NCBI RefSeq assembly: GCF_002884445.1
Contig: NZ_KZ614144.1
Coordinates: 2,432,290-2,496,289 of the forward strand
Source of the DNA: Paenibacillus castaneae
GTDB lineage: Bacteria; Bacillota; Bacilli; Paenibacillales; Paenibacillaceae
DNA length: 64,000 bases
Direction: 5' to 3'
Positions 47,190 through 55,586 of this stretch are shown piece by piece; position 1 is the first letter of the stretch, and each line of letters opens with the position of its first letter. The position numbers and the translations under genes were made by a program. The notes below the pieces were generated by a model. The model saw nothing but the letters and a program-made list of their open reading frames with translations. It had not been told where the DNA came from and made no database searches.

Positions 47190-47304
47190 CACGACAATAT
47201 CAAAGCGCTAACGGCTGGAGCCTTCTATTGATGGCAAAAGCTCGTTTCGCGGTGATAGTGAAATGATGATGAAATGATAAGAATTGAACATATATGAACA
47301 AAGA

Positions 47305-47347
47305 GGATGCCCTTAAGTAGATAATTCTACCTAAGGGCATCTTTTTT
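47305..47347 (+). terminator. intrinsic terminator downstream of rnpB
   Basis: GATGCCCTTA (47306-47315) and GTAG pair with CTAC and TAAGGGCATC around a short AT-rich loop, followed by TTTTTT. It lies about 115 bases after the mature 3' end, so a longer precursor is expected. The intervening bases show no other gene. Confidence 0.92.
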
Positions 47348-47379
47348 CTAGTATGCTCAATCGTTAATAATGAACATGA

Positions 47380-49236
47380 TTATTTTTGATATTTTGAAAT
47401 AATCCGCTCCAGCCTGCGTTTGACTTGCTCCGGATAAGTTTGAAGTGCACCTCCATAGGAAGAAGCGGATAGGAGTGCTTTATCTACATCAATCTCGCCG
47501 TAGCCGAAATAAATATCTTTACCTTTACTGCCTAAGTCATTTGCTGTCTTGCGCATAATTTCCATTACCTCAACGTTCGTTAGCTCTGGATTAACCGAAC
47601 GGATCAACCCAGCCAGTGCAGCGACATGGGGAGTGGACATTGAGGTGCCTGACAGAGCAGCATATTGGCTTCCTGGATAGGTGCTTGCAATGCTGTCGCC
47701 AGGTGCGGCAACGTCAATGTAATCGCCAAAGTTGGAGAAGGAAGCCTTCTGCTTCTTGCTGTCGGTTGCAGCAACCGCGAATACTTCCGGATAAGCAGCC
47801 GGATAGCCTGGGCGGTCCGTGTTGTCATTCCCGCTTGCAGCAATCATCACGACATCATGTTCATATGCGTATTTAATGGCATCATGGAGAAAGTCGGCCT
47901 GCGCGTAGTTTCCTAAGCTCATATTAATAACTTTGGCGCCGTGGTCCGTAGCCCATATAATTCCTTGTGCAACGGAATAGGTGGAGCCTGCTCCACTGCT
48001 GTCCAGCACTTTAACCGGCATTATTTTGTTATACCAGGAAAGTCCCGCAACGCCTTCGCCATTATTGACTATTGCGCCAATAATACCGGAAACATGAGTG
48101 CCGTGACCAACATCATCATCGGGTGCTTTAGATTCATCAATGAGATTGATTCCGTTCGTTATTTTACCAGTTAAATCGGGATGGTTGCTCTGAACACCAG
48201 TGTCGAGCACCGCTATTGTGACCTGCTCATCCCCTTTGGAAACGTTCCAGCCCTTTTCAGTTTCAATAGATGGCAAATTCCATTGGTATTCCGAATAAAG
48301 CGCATCGTTTGGTACAATGACGTCAGAAGATGAAGCTGCCTTCTCATTTGTCATATATAAATAATGCGGCTCTGTGTATTCCGTGTTCCAAGTTTTTTTG
48401 AAATATTGAACAAGCTGATCCGCCTCGATGCTTTTGGAACGAAATACAAAGGTGTGACCAATTCGTTTGACAGATTCCGCATGAATATCGTTTTTAACAC
48501 GCTGCAATTCTGAATCGGTTAGAGGCTTAGAGAAATGGACAACCACGTCTTTGACATGATAGTGGCTGGCATTTCCATTATCCTCGCCTGTTCGGACGGT
48601 CGTATCAATAGTTGAATTGGGTTTGACAGATTCAATTTTATAATTTCCTTCAGCAGGATAAGGGACTAAGCGCAGATTGCGCTTCTGATGCTTCTCAACT
48701 GAATTGATTATGTCTTGTTTGATTACACTTACAACGCCCATGCTGGAGTGCTTCGGATCAGGTACGCCGAGCACCATATAGCGGCTGCCGTTCTCTGCTT
48801 TAATGGCTGGCGATTCATATTTGGAACCTTTAGCGACCTGTGCTTTAGCCATCTTTACATATTCGTCGACTTTTTTGGCTTTGGGCAGGCTGCCGCGGGA
48901 TACGCTTCGTTCTCCCGAAATCCAGCTAATGTAGTTCATGTGAGAATGCTCATGCATCATCTTTTTAATTTCTTGGTCTGCTTTCGAATTTGATTCCATG
49001 CCAGAACTCATAAGCTTCTGAAAGTCCTTCGTGCATTCGGATGAGCAAAGCATGGCAGTAGCTCTCATATCTTCTTGTAAAGTAGCTAATTTGAGTGTGT
49101 GTTCACGCTTTGCAGATAATGTTGAGACCTTTGGTGGTGCTTTCTTAGCATCATCGGGTGCGAAAAGGGATGATGTAGGTATAAGAAGCGCGGCTAAAGC
49201 TAAAATTGTAAGGCCGCCGATCCATTTTTTATGCAT
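47380..49236 (-). CDS. secreted S8 family serine protease (subtilase)
   Basis: A 618-residue exported subtilisin-like protease. A signal peptide is evident at the N-terminus (HKKWIGGLTILALAALLIPT). The catalytic triad is Asp345 (IAVLDTGVQSNHPDL), His378 (VGHGTHVSGI) and Ser532 (SGTSMSTPHVAAL), with oxyanion Asn470 (AASGNDN). The region between the signal peptide and the catalytic core is about 300 residues long, much longer than the roughly 80-residue propeptide of ordinary subtilisins. Only the segment just before the core resembles an I9-type inhibitor. The start is ATG at 49236, eight bases after GGAGG; a longer frame begins inside that ribosome site. Confidence 0.92.
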   Translation of the reverse strand: MHKKWIGGLTILALAALLIPTSSLFAPDDAKKAPPKVSTLSAKREHTLKLATLQEDMRATAMLCSSECTKDFQKLMSSGMESNSKADQEIKKMMHEHSHMNYISWISGERSVSRGSLPKAKKVDEYVKMAKAQVAKGSKYESPAIKAENGSRYMVLGVPDPKHSSMGVVSVIKQDIINSVEKHQKRNLRLVPYPAEGNYKIESVKPNSTIDTTVRTGEDNGNASHYHVKDVVVHFSKPLTDSELQRVKNDIHAESVKRIGHTFVFRSKSIEADQLVQYFKKTWNTEYTEPHYLYMTNEKAASSSDVIVPNDALYSEYQWNLPSIETEKGWNVSKGDEQVTIAVLDTGVQSNHPDLTGKITNGINLIDESKAPDDDVGHGTHVSGIIGAIVNNGEGVAGLSWYNKIMPVKVLDSSGAGSTYSVAQGIIWATDHGAKVINMSLGNYAQADFLHDAIKYAYEHDVVMIAASGNDNTDRPGYPAAYPEVFAVAATDSKKQKASFSNFGDYIDVAAPGDSIASTYPGSQYAALSGTSMSTPHVAALAGLIRSVNPELTNVEVMEIMRKTANDLGSKGKDIYFGYGEIDVDKALLSASSYGGALQTYPEQVKRRLERIISKYQK

Positions 49237-49418
49237 GCTTGATACCTCCATTAATCGATCTCATAAAAGTTAAGTCTAATCTGTAGGTTTAGATTCCGAC
49301 GAGGAAAATATGCGAGCAAAACAGTGAAACGCCAGTACCACTTGAATGTAATTTGTGGTACCATAATGATAATTGTAATTTTTCAGTGTGCTTGGATTAT
49401 GAAAGGAGAACTACCTAT

Positions 49419-49919
49419 ATGCCATCTGCTAACGTAAAGACGCTAACTGAAACAACTCAAACGAAGCTAAAAGATGCTGTAAACCAAATCGAGCCGTTTC
49501 TGAACAACTATTCGGTAGTCCAATTGACCAGTAATGATAATGGTGAAGATGCTCAAACATTTTATAAAGGTTTCTTGTCCGATTTGAGACATTTATTGGT
49601 GTTCTCTGAGGTGTCGGTTGAAAAACTGGGAGTATTGCTCAGACGGCCCAATTTCGATACGGATTATGCGGAACGCGTACTGTATGAAGTGTATCATCAA
49701 TGCGTAAGCGCGTTTTTCTATCCGAAGAACGAATGCTATTCAGAAGATGGCCGTTATGCATATACCGGTCAAGATGCCATTCGCTTCCGTTACAAACCGA
49801 TCCGTGAGGCGCGTGAAATCATACTTAGCATCTCGAAAAATTATGAGGAGCTGCGTGATGAGCTGGCTTATTACGAGAATGATTATATGACGCAGCGCCG
49901 TATGCAAGGACAAAAATAA
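49419..49919 (+). CDS. ypuI: YpuI family protein (DUF3907)
   Basis: A 166-residue soluble protein resembling the YpuI family of Bacillales, with the segment GVLLRRPNFDTDYAERVLYE and YHQCVSAFFYPKNECYSEDG. No activity is known. ATG 49419 follows AAAGGAGAA at 49402-49410; an upstream in-frame ATG at 49353 lacks a ribosome site. It runs divergently from the protease gene. Confidence 0.8.
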   Translation: MPSANVKTLTETTQTKLKDAVNQIEPFLNNYSVVQLTSNDNGEDAQTFYKGFLSDLRHLLVFSEVSVEKLGVLLRRPNFDTDYAERVLYEVYHQCVSAFFYPKNECYSEDGRYAYTGQDAIRFRYKPIREAREIILSISKNYEELRDELAYYENDYMTQRRMQGQK

Positions 49920-49973
49920 GGCAGAATGAATCACCTTCGGTCAGGGAAACTTGATAACGGAGGTGATTTTTTT

Positions 49974-50180
49974 ATGCCGAAAGGCGTGGTTTGTAGCGTA
50001 GCTAACTGCAGCTTCTGGAAGCAAGGAAATAATTGCGGCGCAAGCGAAATCGCTATCGAAATTGATCAGCATGCAAACGTAAACGAAGAATTCGCCGGAG
50101 AAGAGCTGGGCAAGCTCCATCAGGATCAGGCAAAGCAATCCAAAGAAACGTGCTGCCTCACTTTTAAACCGAAGGAGTGA
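49974..50180 (+). CDS. DUF1540 domain protein
   Basis: A 68-residue cysteine-containing protein with the DUF1540 pattern (VVCSVANCSFWKQGNNCGAS, ending CCLTF). Five or six Cys suggest a small metal-binding fold. ATG 49974 lies ten bases after CGGAGGTGAT (the reading frame also extends upstream without a site). Its stop overlaps the GTG/ATG region of the next gene. Confidence 0.85.
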   Translation: MPKGVVCSVANCSFWKQGNNCGASEIAIEIDQHANVNEEFAGEELGKLHQDQAKQSKETCCLTFKPKE

Positions 50181-50185
50181 TGAAG

Positions 50186-50596
50186 GTGGACAAGTTTGAA
50201 GAGGATTTTGTTGATAATGTGGATGAGAAAAATGAAGCGAACCGTTTCGCATCAGGAAATGACAGATTGCTGAACGTCAATGAAGAGATGGGAGCCGATT
50301 TCGCAGTCAGCAGCCCAGTTGGACATTTGGAGCGGAGTGAGGACCGGCACGTAGAACGTGCACATCCAGTTGAAACAACTCAAACTACAGGCTATAGGCT
50401 GGGATGGGTCGCGCTCGTGTTTGCAGTAGCTTCCTGGTTCGTGTGGCCTGTACTGATGGGGGCAACAGCTGCGGTTCTGGGCTTTATTGCTTATCGGCAA
50501 GGCTCAGGCGGTCTCGGTGCTTGGTCTATGGCGATCGGAATTATTGCACTCGCATTAAATTTAATTATTGTTCCTTTTTATTATGCGGTGACCTGA
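50186..50596 (+). CDS. small membrane protein, DUF4190-like
   Basis: A 136-residue protein with a charged, acidic N-terminal half and two transmembrane helices in the C-terminal half (ALVFAVASWFVWPVLMGATA and WSMAIGIIALALNLIIVPFY) joined by FIAYRQGSGGLG. This hairpin resembles DUF4190 proteins. GTG 50186 lies eight bases after AAGGAG (50172-50177); GTG 50177 and ATG 50180 are possible but too close. It follows the DUF1540 gene and is probably co-transcribed. Confidence 0.75.
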   Translation: MDKFEEDFVDNVDEKNEANRFASGNDRLLNVNEEMGADFAVSSPVGHLERSEDRHVERAHPVETTQTTGYRLGWVALVFAVASWFVWPVLMGATAAVLGFIAYRQGSGGLGAWSMAIGIIALALNLIIVPFYYAVT

Positions 50597-50627
50597 TTGG
50601 TTTTTCCAATAAGTAAATAAATGAAAT

Positions 50628-50663
50628 CAGCCGATCAGGATTTTATACCTGATCGGCTGTTTT
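50628..50663 (+). terminator. intrinsic terminator
   Basis: A perfect 12-bp stem, CAGCCGATCAGG (50628-50639) with CCTGATCGGCTG (50648-50659), has an 8-nt loop and TTTT after it. It lies between convergent genes. Confidence 0.9.
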
Positions 50664-50680
50664 GCTTAATACTGTCCCTT

Positions 50681-51310
50681 TTATTTCAAGGCCTGCTCAC
50701 GATGCTTTTGAACTTCTACATTGAGTGCAAGCATCTGCTTGTCGAGCGAGTTGATCATATCAGCAGAGCCTTTTAGCTGCTGCTGGATATGAGGCGGAAT
50801 CTGTTCATTGAATTTATAATAAATTTTATGCTCGAGGCTCGCCCAGAAATCCATCGCAATGGTCCGAATTTGGATTTCTACAAGGACATTCTCTTTCCGA
50901 TCCGTTAGAAATACAGGTATTTCAATAATAAGATGGATGCTTTGATAACCATTTGGTTTCGGGTCGATTACATAATCCTTAACTTCGACGACACGCACAT
51001 CACTTTGCTTGCTGATCATCTCAACAATCTGATAAATATCGGTTGAGAACGAGCAAATGATTCTTACACCGGCAATATCCCGAATATGTTTTTTGGCATC
51101 CTCGAGCGATATGTCCAGTCCTTTTCTTCTAAGCTTCTGCATGACGCTCTCTGGCGTCTTGATTCTTGTCTTCATATGCTCAATCGGATTGTAATCATGA
51201 ATAAATTGAAATTCCTCATTCAAAATGTTAAGTTTCGTTTCCACGGCATCAAGTGCAAATTTATACGTAAGAAAAAAATGAGCCCATTGCTTAAGTTGTT
51301 CTGTTTTCAT
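50681..51310 (-). CDS. relQ: small alarmone synthetase RelQ (GTP pyrophosphokinase)
   Basis: A 209-residue single-domain (p)ppGpp synthetase of the RelQ/YjbM (SasB) type, which makes the alarmone in response to cell-wall or other stress. The synthetase motifs are RDIAGVRIICSF, KPNGYQSIHLIIEIP and VEIQIRTIAMDFWASLEHKI, with catalytic Glu145. There is no hydrolase domain. The C-terminus is predicted helical, as in RelQ tetramers. It is transcribed divergently from the ABC gene. Confidence 0.95.
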   Translation of the reverse strand: MKTEQLKQWAHFFLTYKFALDAVETKLNILNEEFQFIHDYNPIEHMKTRIKTPESVMQKLRRKGLDISLEDAKKHIRDIAGVRIICSFSTDIYQIVEMISKQSDVRVVEVKDYVIDPKPNGYQSIHLIIEIPVFLTDRKENVLVEIQIRTIAMDFWASLEHKIYYKFNEQIPPHIQQQLKGSADMINSLDKQMLALNVEVQKHREQALK

Positions 51311-51372
51311 CTGTTGTCCACTCCTGATATAACAAGTATGTATATTTGCGATTTGTAACGGTACGGTTCCAG

Positions 51373-51401
51373 TTGGGTGAGAATCGTTGTATTATTATAA
51401 T
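51373..51401 (+). promoter_or_regulatory. candidate promoter of the ABC ATPase/hydrolase unit
   Basis: TTGGGT (51373-51378) and a perfect TATAAT (51396-51401) are 17 nt apart. It lies in the divergent region between relQ and the ABC gene. The -35 is poor. Confidence 0.45.
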
Positions 51402-51469
51402 GGTCGATAATATAATTGAAGTCAAATAATTAGCTTTTTAAGAGAAGCGATAGACGGAGGGACTATTTG

Positions 51470-52258
51470 ATGATCATAGATATTCATAACGTTTCATGGG
51501 ATCGCGAGGGCAAACAGGTTTTGAAAAATATCAATTGGACTGTGCAGGAAGGAGAGCATTGGTGCCTGCTTGGTTTGAATGGATCTGGCAAAACAACGCT
51601 CTTGAATATGATAAACGGATATATATGGCCAACAGTAGGGAGCATGTCCGTCCTTGGGAGAACCTTTGGCGAATATGATTTGCGCGAGCTTCGCAAAAGC
51701 ATTGGCTGGGTAAGCACTTCGCTCCAGCAAAAGCTATATGGAAGCGAGACAGCAATCAAAATTGTATTAAGCGGTAAGTATGCGACAATTGGATTATATG
51801 ACCATATAGATGCTGAGGATGTAGAGAAGGCCGAATCACTTATGAAGAAGCTGGGCTGTGCGGCTTTGATCAAACGCACCTATGATACGCTGTCGCAAGG
51901 GGAAAGACAGCGTGTTCTGATTGCTAGAGCGCTAATGGCTGCACCAAAGCTGCTTATTCTCGATGAGCCTTGTACGGGGCTTGATGTGTTCGCAAGGGAA
52001 CAGCTGCTGCAAATGATCGCCTCGGTTGCACCGCAGCAGGATGCTCCGACTATTATATATGTGACCCATCATGTTGAAGAAATTTTGCCATGCTTCTCGA
52101 GAACTCTACTTCTGAAAGAAGGCCAGGTATTCGCAGCAGAGCAAACCTCTGATGTGCTGACCTCAACTAAGATGGGCGAATTTTTTGGTGTAGCCGTTGA
52201 TATTGAACGGCGAGACGGCAGAAATTGGCTTTCTGTGAAGGGGGAACTATGGAACTAG
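51470..52258 (+). CDS. ABC transporter ATP-binding protein (YlmA-like)
   Basis: A 262-residue ABC ATPase: Walker A GLNGSGKT (residues 35-42), Q-loop in SIGWVSTSLQQ, signature LSQGERQRV (141-149), Walker B LLILDEP (161-167), and H-loop VTHHVEE. It resembles the Bacillus YlmA and E. coli ModF group of stand-alone ATPases. No permease or binding-protein gene is adjacent. ATG 51470 has GGAGGG eight bases away. Its last codons overlap the next gene's start by 10 bases. Confidence 0.93.
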   Translation: MIIDIHNVSWDREGKQVLKNINWTVQEGEHWCLLGLNGSGKTTLLNMINGYIWPTVGSMSVLGRTFGEYDLRELRKSIGWVSTSLQQKLYGSETAIKIVLSGKYATIGLYDHIDAEDVEKAESLMKKLGCAALIKRTYDTLSQGERQRVLIARALMAAPKLLILDEPCTGLDVFAREQLLQMIASVAPQQDAPTIIYVTHHVEEILPCFSRTLLLKEGQVFAAEQTSDVLTSTKMGEFFGVAVDIERRDGRNWLSVKGELWN

Positions 52259-54558
52259 TTTTACAAGAACCGAAGACGCCTTATCAAGGTCAGAGTAAAT
52301 TTCATCGAATGAAGACATGGATCGCCGGCAAGTACCGAACGCGCAACAGCCTTGATTCGTATGTGTGGCGAATATCGACAGGCAGCACAGCATTATTCGG
52401 TTCGCTATCCATGCTCGTTGCCGTGTTCGGCATGCCAACCGGATTTGGAACGATTGTTGATATTATCTTATTTCTGACCATAAATGCAGTGGCAATGGGT
52501 CTTTCAGTTATATTGCTCTCTTTTATTCTTAATCTATTGTATTTGCCTTTGCCACGCAGATTTATAGCTGCTTGTTTATATGTAGGCATAGAAACCTATT
52601 TAATCTTATACTTTGCTGAGCTAGGGATTATGATGTCGATCATAATATCTGTTGCATTCACACTGCTTGGAGCTTTAGCAGGTATTCTGCTTGGCCTGCT
52701 TTTAAGGCTTAAACTCAAACCGCGTTTTAAGGCAATAACAGCGATCGTAATAGCATCTATTATTGCTGTTGGTCTTGAAACAACGGACTGGCCAGGGCCT
52801 GCTACTATGCCGCAAAGAGAGGGTGTTCAGGATGAGCTGACAAACGGAAGCGTTGAACCGCTGCTGGCAGCCAATCCTAGCGAGAAAGGCAGCATAGCCT
52901 ATCAAACCTTCACCTATGGGAGTGGAAGGGATAAACATAGGAGCTTGTTTGGCAATGAAGTTGATATCAAGACGGAAGCAGTAGATGCTTCTGCCTACAT
53001 TACGGAGTGGTCATGGCTGAAAACTCGCTTTTGGGGGTTCGACGAGCATGCGCTGCCGCTGAATGGCCGAGTATGGATGCCTGAAGGAGACGGGCCATTC
53101 CCAGTTGCACTTATCGTACATGGCAATCATCTAATGGAAAGCTTCTCAGACGGCGGATATGGCTATTTAGGCGAGCTTCTTGCCAGCAAAGGAATTATCA
53201 CGATATCAGTCGACGAGAACTTCCTTAACTATTCGGTTTGGTCAGGTATTCCCAATCATGATATGAAAGTGCGTGCATGGATTCTGCTCAAGCATCTACA
53301 GCAAATTCAACAATTGGATGAAGAGAATGACAATCCATTTAGCGGCCGGGTCGATTTCAGCAAAATTGCGTTAATTGGCCATTCCCGCGGCGGGCAGGCA
53401 GTTGCCATGGCCGCTGACGCGGATCGATGGTTTAAAGAGGATAAAACGCTGGCTTCTCTGTCTCAGATGCATATCGAGTCAGTAATTGCGATTGCTCCAA
53501 CCGATAAGCAGGTAGATGACAAGCTGGCGAAATTAACGAATGTAAATTATTTAACGCTGCAAGGGGCGAGAGATGCTGACGTAAACAACTTTTACGGTGA
53601 ACGGCAGTATGCTCGAACCACGTTCAAGGAGCAAGCTGGTAAATTTAAAGCTGCACTATATATTGCAGATGCTAATCATAGTCAATTTAATTCCGATTGG
53701 GGCAGGATGGATGAGCGACCGCCGGGCGGGCTGTTTCTAAATCGAAATGGATTATTGCAGCCTGAGGAGCAGCGCCAAATCTCAAAGGTATATGTTTCTG
53801 CATTCCTTCAAGCGACATTGCTTGGTGAAGAGGATTACACCGGATTGTTTAAAGATTACCGAAGAGGACTTGATTGGCTGCCGAATACGGTGTATACCAA
53901 TCGTTTTGAAGCTTCGGAATTTACTGCAGTCGCGCGTTATGACGACACCAGCCAAAAAACGGTAATAAAGGACGGCGGCAAAGCAGTTGCAGAAGGAATG
54001 ACGGACTGGGAGGTAGCTTTTGCAGAGGATCGGGACGGACAGAACAAGGGCACGAAAGGCATTGTGCTGGAGTGGTCCGAGCCTGGAGCGCAGTATGAGC
54101 TGCAGCTGTCACCCAAAACAAATGATCGAATGGAAGGAATGCTTGAGGGCAACCTGGTATTCTCTATGGCGAATCTGGAGCGGGATTTAACGAAAACGGC
54201 AGAAGAGGAGACGACACCTCCAGCTGATATCGAGACCGAAATGCCGCCCCTGCCGAATGTGGAAATTGAGCTCACGACGACCAGCGGCGAGAATAGAATT
54301 ATTGGGCTTGCTAATATTATGGCGGTACAACCTCCCGCCTATACGGCTTTTATGTCCTTGTCGTGGCTCGAAGACCGAGTGAAAGAGGAGAAATATAAGG
54401 AATCATCAGAGCCTGTATTCCAGACCTATGTCATACCGATAGAGCAATTTGGTCCAGACGATCCACAACTTTCGATTGACGAAATTAGCCGGATTACGTT
54501 TCGATTTGTGAATGGTCCAGGCAAAGTTATGCTTGATGATATTGGATTCATGCCTTAA
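52249..54558 (+). CDS. membrane-anchored alpha/beta hydrolase
   Basis: A 769-residue protein. Four or five transmembrane helices lie between residues 46 and 178. An alpha/beta-hydrolase domain follows (about 270-560), with oxyanion region VALIVHGNHL and nucleophile Ser379 in GHSRGG; a His in ADANHSQF (about 474) may complete the triad. A C-terminal beta-rich domain (about 570-769) ends FRFVNGPGKVMLDDIGFMP and resembles a carbohydrate-binding or accessory beta-sandwich. No substrate is evident. ATG 52249 has GGGGGAAC upstream. The overlap with the ABC ATPase suggests coupled translation. Confidence 0.82.
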   Translation: MELVLQEPKTPYQGQSKFHRMKTWIAGKYRTRNSLDSYVWRISTGSTALFGSLSMLVAVFGMPTGFGTIVDIILFLTINAVAMGLSVILLSFILNLLYLPLPRRFIAACLYVGIETYLILYFAELGIMMSIIISVAFTLLGALAGILLGLLLRLKLKPRFKAITAIVIASIIAVGLETTDWPGPATMPQREGVQDELTNGSVEPLLAANPSEKGSIAYQTFTYGSGRDKHRSLFGNEVDIKTEAVDASAYITEWSWLKTRFWGFDEHALPLNGRVWMPEGDGPFPVALIVHGNHLMESFSDGGYGYLGELLASKGIITISVDENFLNYSVWSGIPNHDMKVRAWILLKHLQQIQQLDEENDNPFSGRVDFSKIALIGHSRGGQAVAMAADADRWFKEDKTLASLSQMHIESVIAIAPTDKQVDDKLAKLTNVNYLTLQGARDADVNNFYGERQYARTTFKEQAGKFKAALYIADANHSQFNSDWGRMDERPPGGLFLNRNGLLQPEEQRQISKVYVSAFLQATLLGEEDYTGLFKDYRRGLDWLPNTVYTNRFEASEFTAVARYDDTSQKTVIKDGGKAVAEGMTDWEVAFAEDRDGQNKGTKGIVLEWSEPGAQYELQLSPKTNDRMEGMLEGNLVFSMANLERDLTKTAEEETTPPADIETEMPPLPNVEIELTTTSGENRIIGLANIMAVQPPAYTAFMSLSWLEDRVKEEKYKESSEPVFQTYVIPIEQFGPDDPQLSIDEISRITFRFVNGPGKVMLDDIGFMP

Positions 54559-54563
54559 TACAC

Positions 54564-54604
54564 AAAAAAGCGAGATGCCTGGCAGTAGGCTGTCTCGCTT
54601 TTTT
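54564..54604 (+). terminator. bidirectional intrinsic terminator
   Basis: AAAAAAGCGAGA pairs with TCTCGCTTTTTT, and the inner GCCT pairs with AGGC. It has T-runs on both strands and lies between convergent genes, serving both the hydrolase (+) and the transporter (-). Confidence 0.93.
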
Positions 54605-54630
54605 CATTGCATATATTTTGTTTCAATCGA

Positions 54631-55344
54631 CTACAAGGACTCCTCTTTGAAGGAAAAGCTTCTAGCTGCATAGAGGAATGGTGTCGAACAAATGGAAACG
54701 ATAAATTTGATTACGTAGGTCGATAGGAAAATGGAAAGCCAAAGCTTACGATCATACCCTTCGGCGCCTGCAAAAGCAATCGTACAGAAGATTAAGGTGT
54801 CCACAAGTTGACTTGCCGCTGTACTGCCGTTGTTTCGAATCCAAAGCTGATTCGGAGCAGGACATAAGCGCTTCAATGTGGAATAAATCCTAACGTCAAG
54901 AAACTGACTTACAAAATAAGCGCACAGGCTTGCAAGCGCGATACGCGGCATAAGTCCGAATAAGGTTTCCATCGCTCCTTGCACCTGCAAAGGGAATTCG
55001 GATGGATGGGGATTAAATAATAGCGCCATCTGCATAATAATGGTCGAGGCAATAAGTGTGAAGAAGCCAAACCAAACCGCCTTCTTCGCCGATTTCTCGC
55101 CATATTTCTCATTCAACAAGTCAGAAGCCAAATAAATGGTGCCGTACATTGTATTTCCAAGTGTAATGGCGATAACAAGACCAAAAGCATGTAGGTCAAT
55201 CGTTTTGACTACTTGAATGTTAGCAAGAACGGTTGCCATGCCAATCCAAGCATAAATGCCGATTCGACCAAAAAAACGATATGAAAGCAAAAAAAGCGTG
55301 AAATGCAAAAGCATGAAAATGATGCCGAACCATAAATTAAACAT
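54631..55344 (-). CDS. queuosine precursor transporter, VUT/YhhQ family
   Basis: A 237-residue membrane protein with six or so transmembrane helices. The family signature is ATVLANIQVVKTIDLHAFGL and NTMYGTIYLASDLLNEKYGE. YhhQ-type proteins import preQ0 or preQ1 for queuosine tRNA modification. The preQ1-I-like riboswitch directly upstream strongly supports this role. The start is ATG at 55344, 11 bases after GGAGG, which forms the end of the riboswitch. Confidence 0.93.
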   Translation of the reverse strand: MFNLWFGIIFMLLHFTLFLLSYRFFGRIGIYAWIGMATVLANIQVVKTIDLHAFGLVIAITLGNTMYGTIYLASDLLNEKYGEKSAKKAVWFGFFTLIASTIIMQMALLFNPHPSEFPLQVQGAMETLFGLMPRIALASLCAYFVSQFLDVRIYSTLKRLCPAPNQLWIRNNGSTAASQLVDTLIFCTIAFAGAEGYDRKLWLSIFLSTYVIKFIVSICSTPFLYAARSFSFKEESL

Positions 55345-55355
55345 ACTGCAAATAG

Positions 55356-55396
55356 CCTCCTAGTTTTGATAACGCGGGAGTTTTTCGAACCGCGGG
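55356..55396 (-). ncRNA. preQ1-I riboswitch, translational type
   Basis: Read on the minus strand, P1 is CGCGG (55394-55390) with CCGCG (55377-55373). The loop starts UUC after GG, as in the preQ1-I consensus, and an A-rich tail (UUAUCAAAACUAGGAGG) follows. The tail carries the Shine-Dalgarno GGAGG of the queuosine-precursor transporter, and CUC in the loop can pair with GAG of the tail to close the pseudoknot. This closely resembles the Thermoanaerobacter translational preQ1 riboswitch. Ligand binding would hide the ribosome site. Confidence 0.85.
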
Positions 55397-55586
55397 TTGC
55401 TTGCATGGGTGAAGTCTCTGTGCTGTTTTTCTGCCTCTGCCATTATAAACGGTTGTGATGAGCACGGCAATAGCCCAGCTTTCGTTTTGTTTGTGGAGCA
55501 GAAGATGGTAAAATGGATGTTGCCATTTTAAAGCAATGCTTGATTAGACATAAATGAACTTATTTGATGGATAGAGGAGTGTCAGT

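Noticed and set aside
49321..49350. Second sigma-W-like promoter upstream of ypuI (TGAAAC-N16-TGTA)
   Set aside because: The -10 is TGTA instead of CGTA, and a one-base departure at a key position is common by chance.
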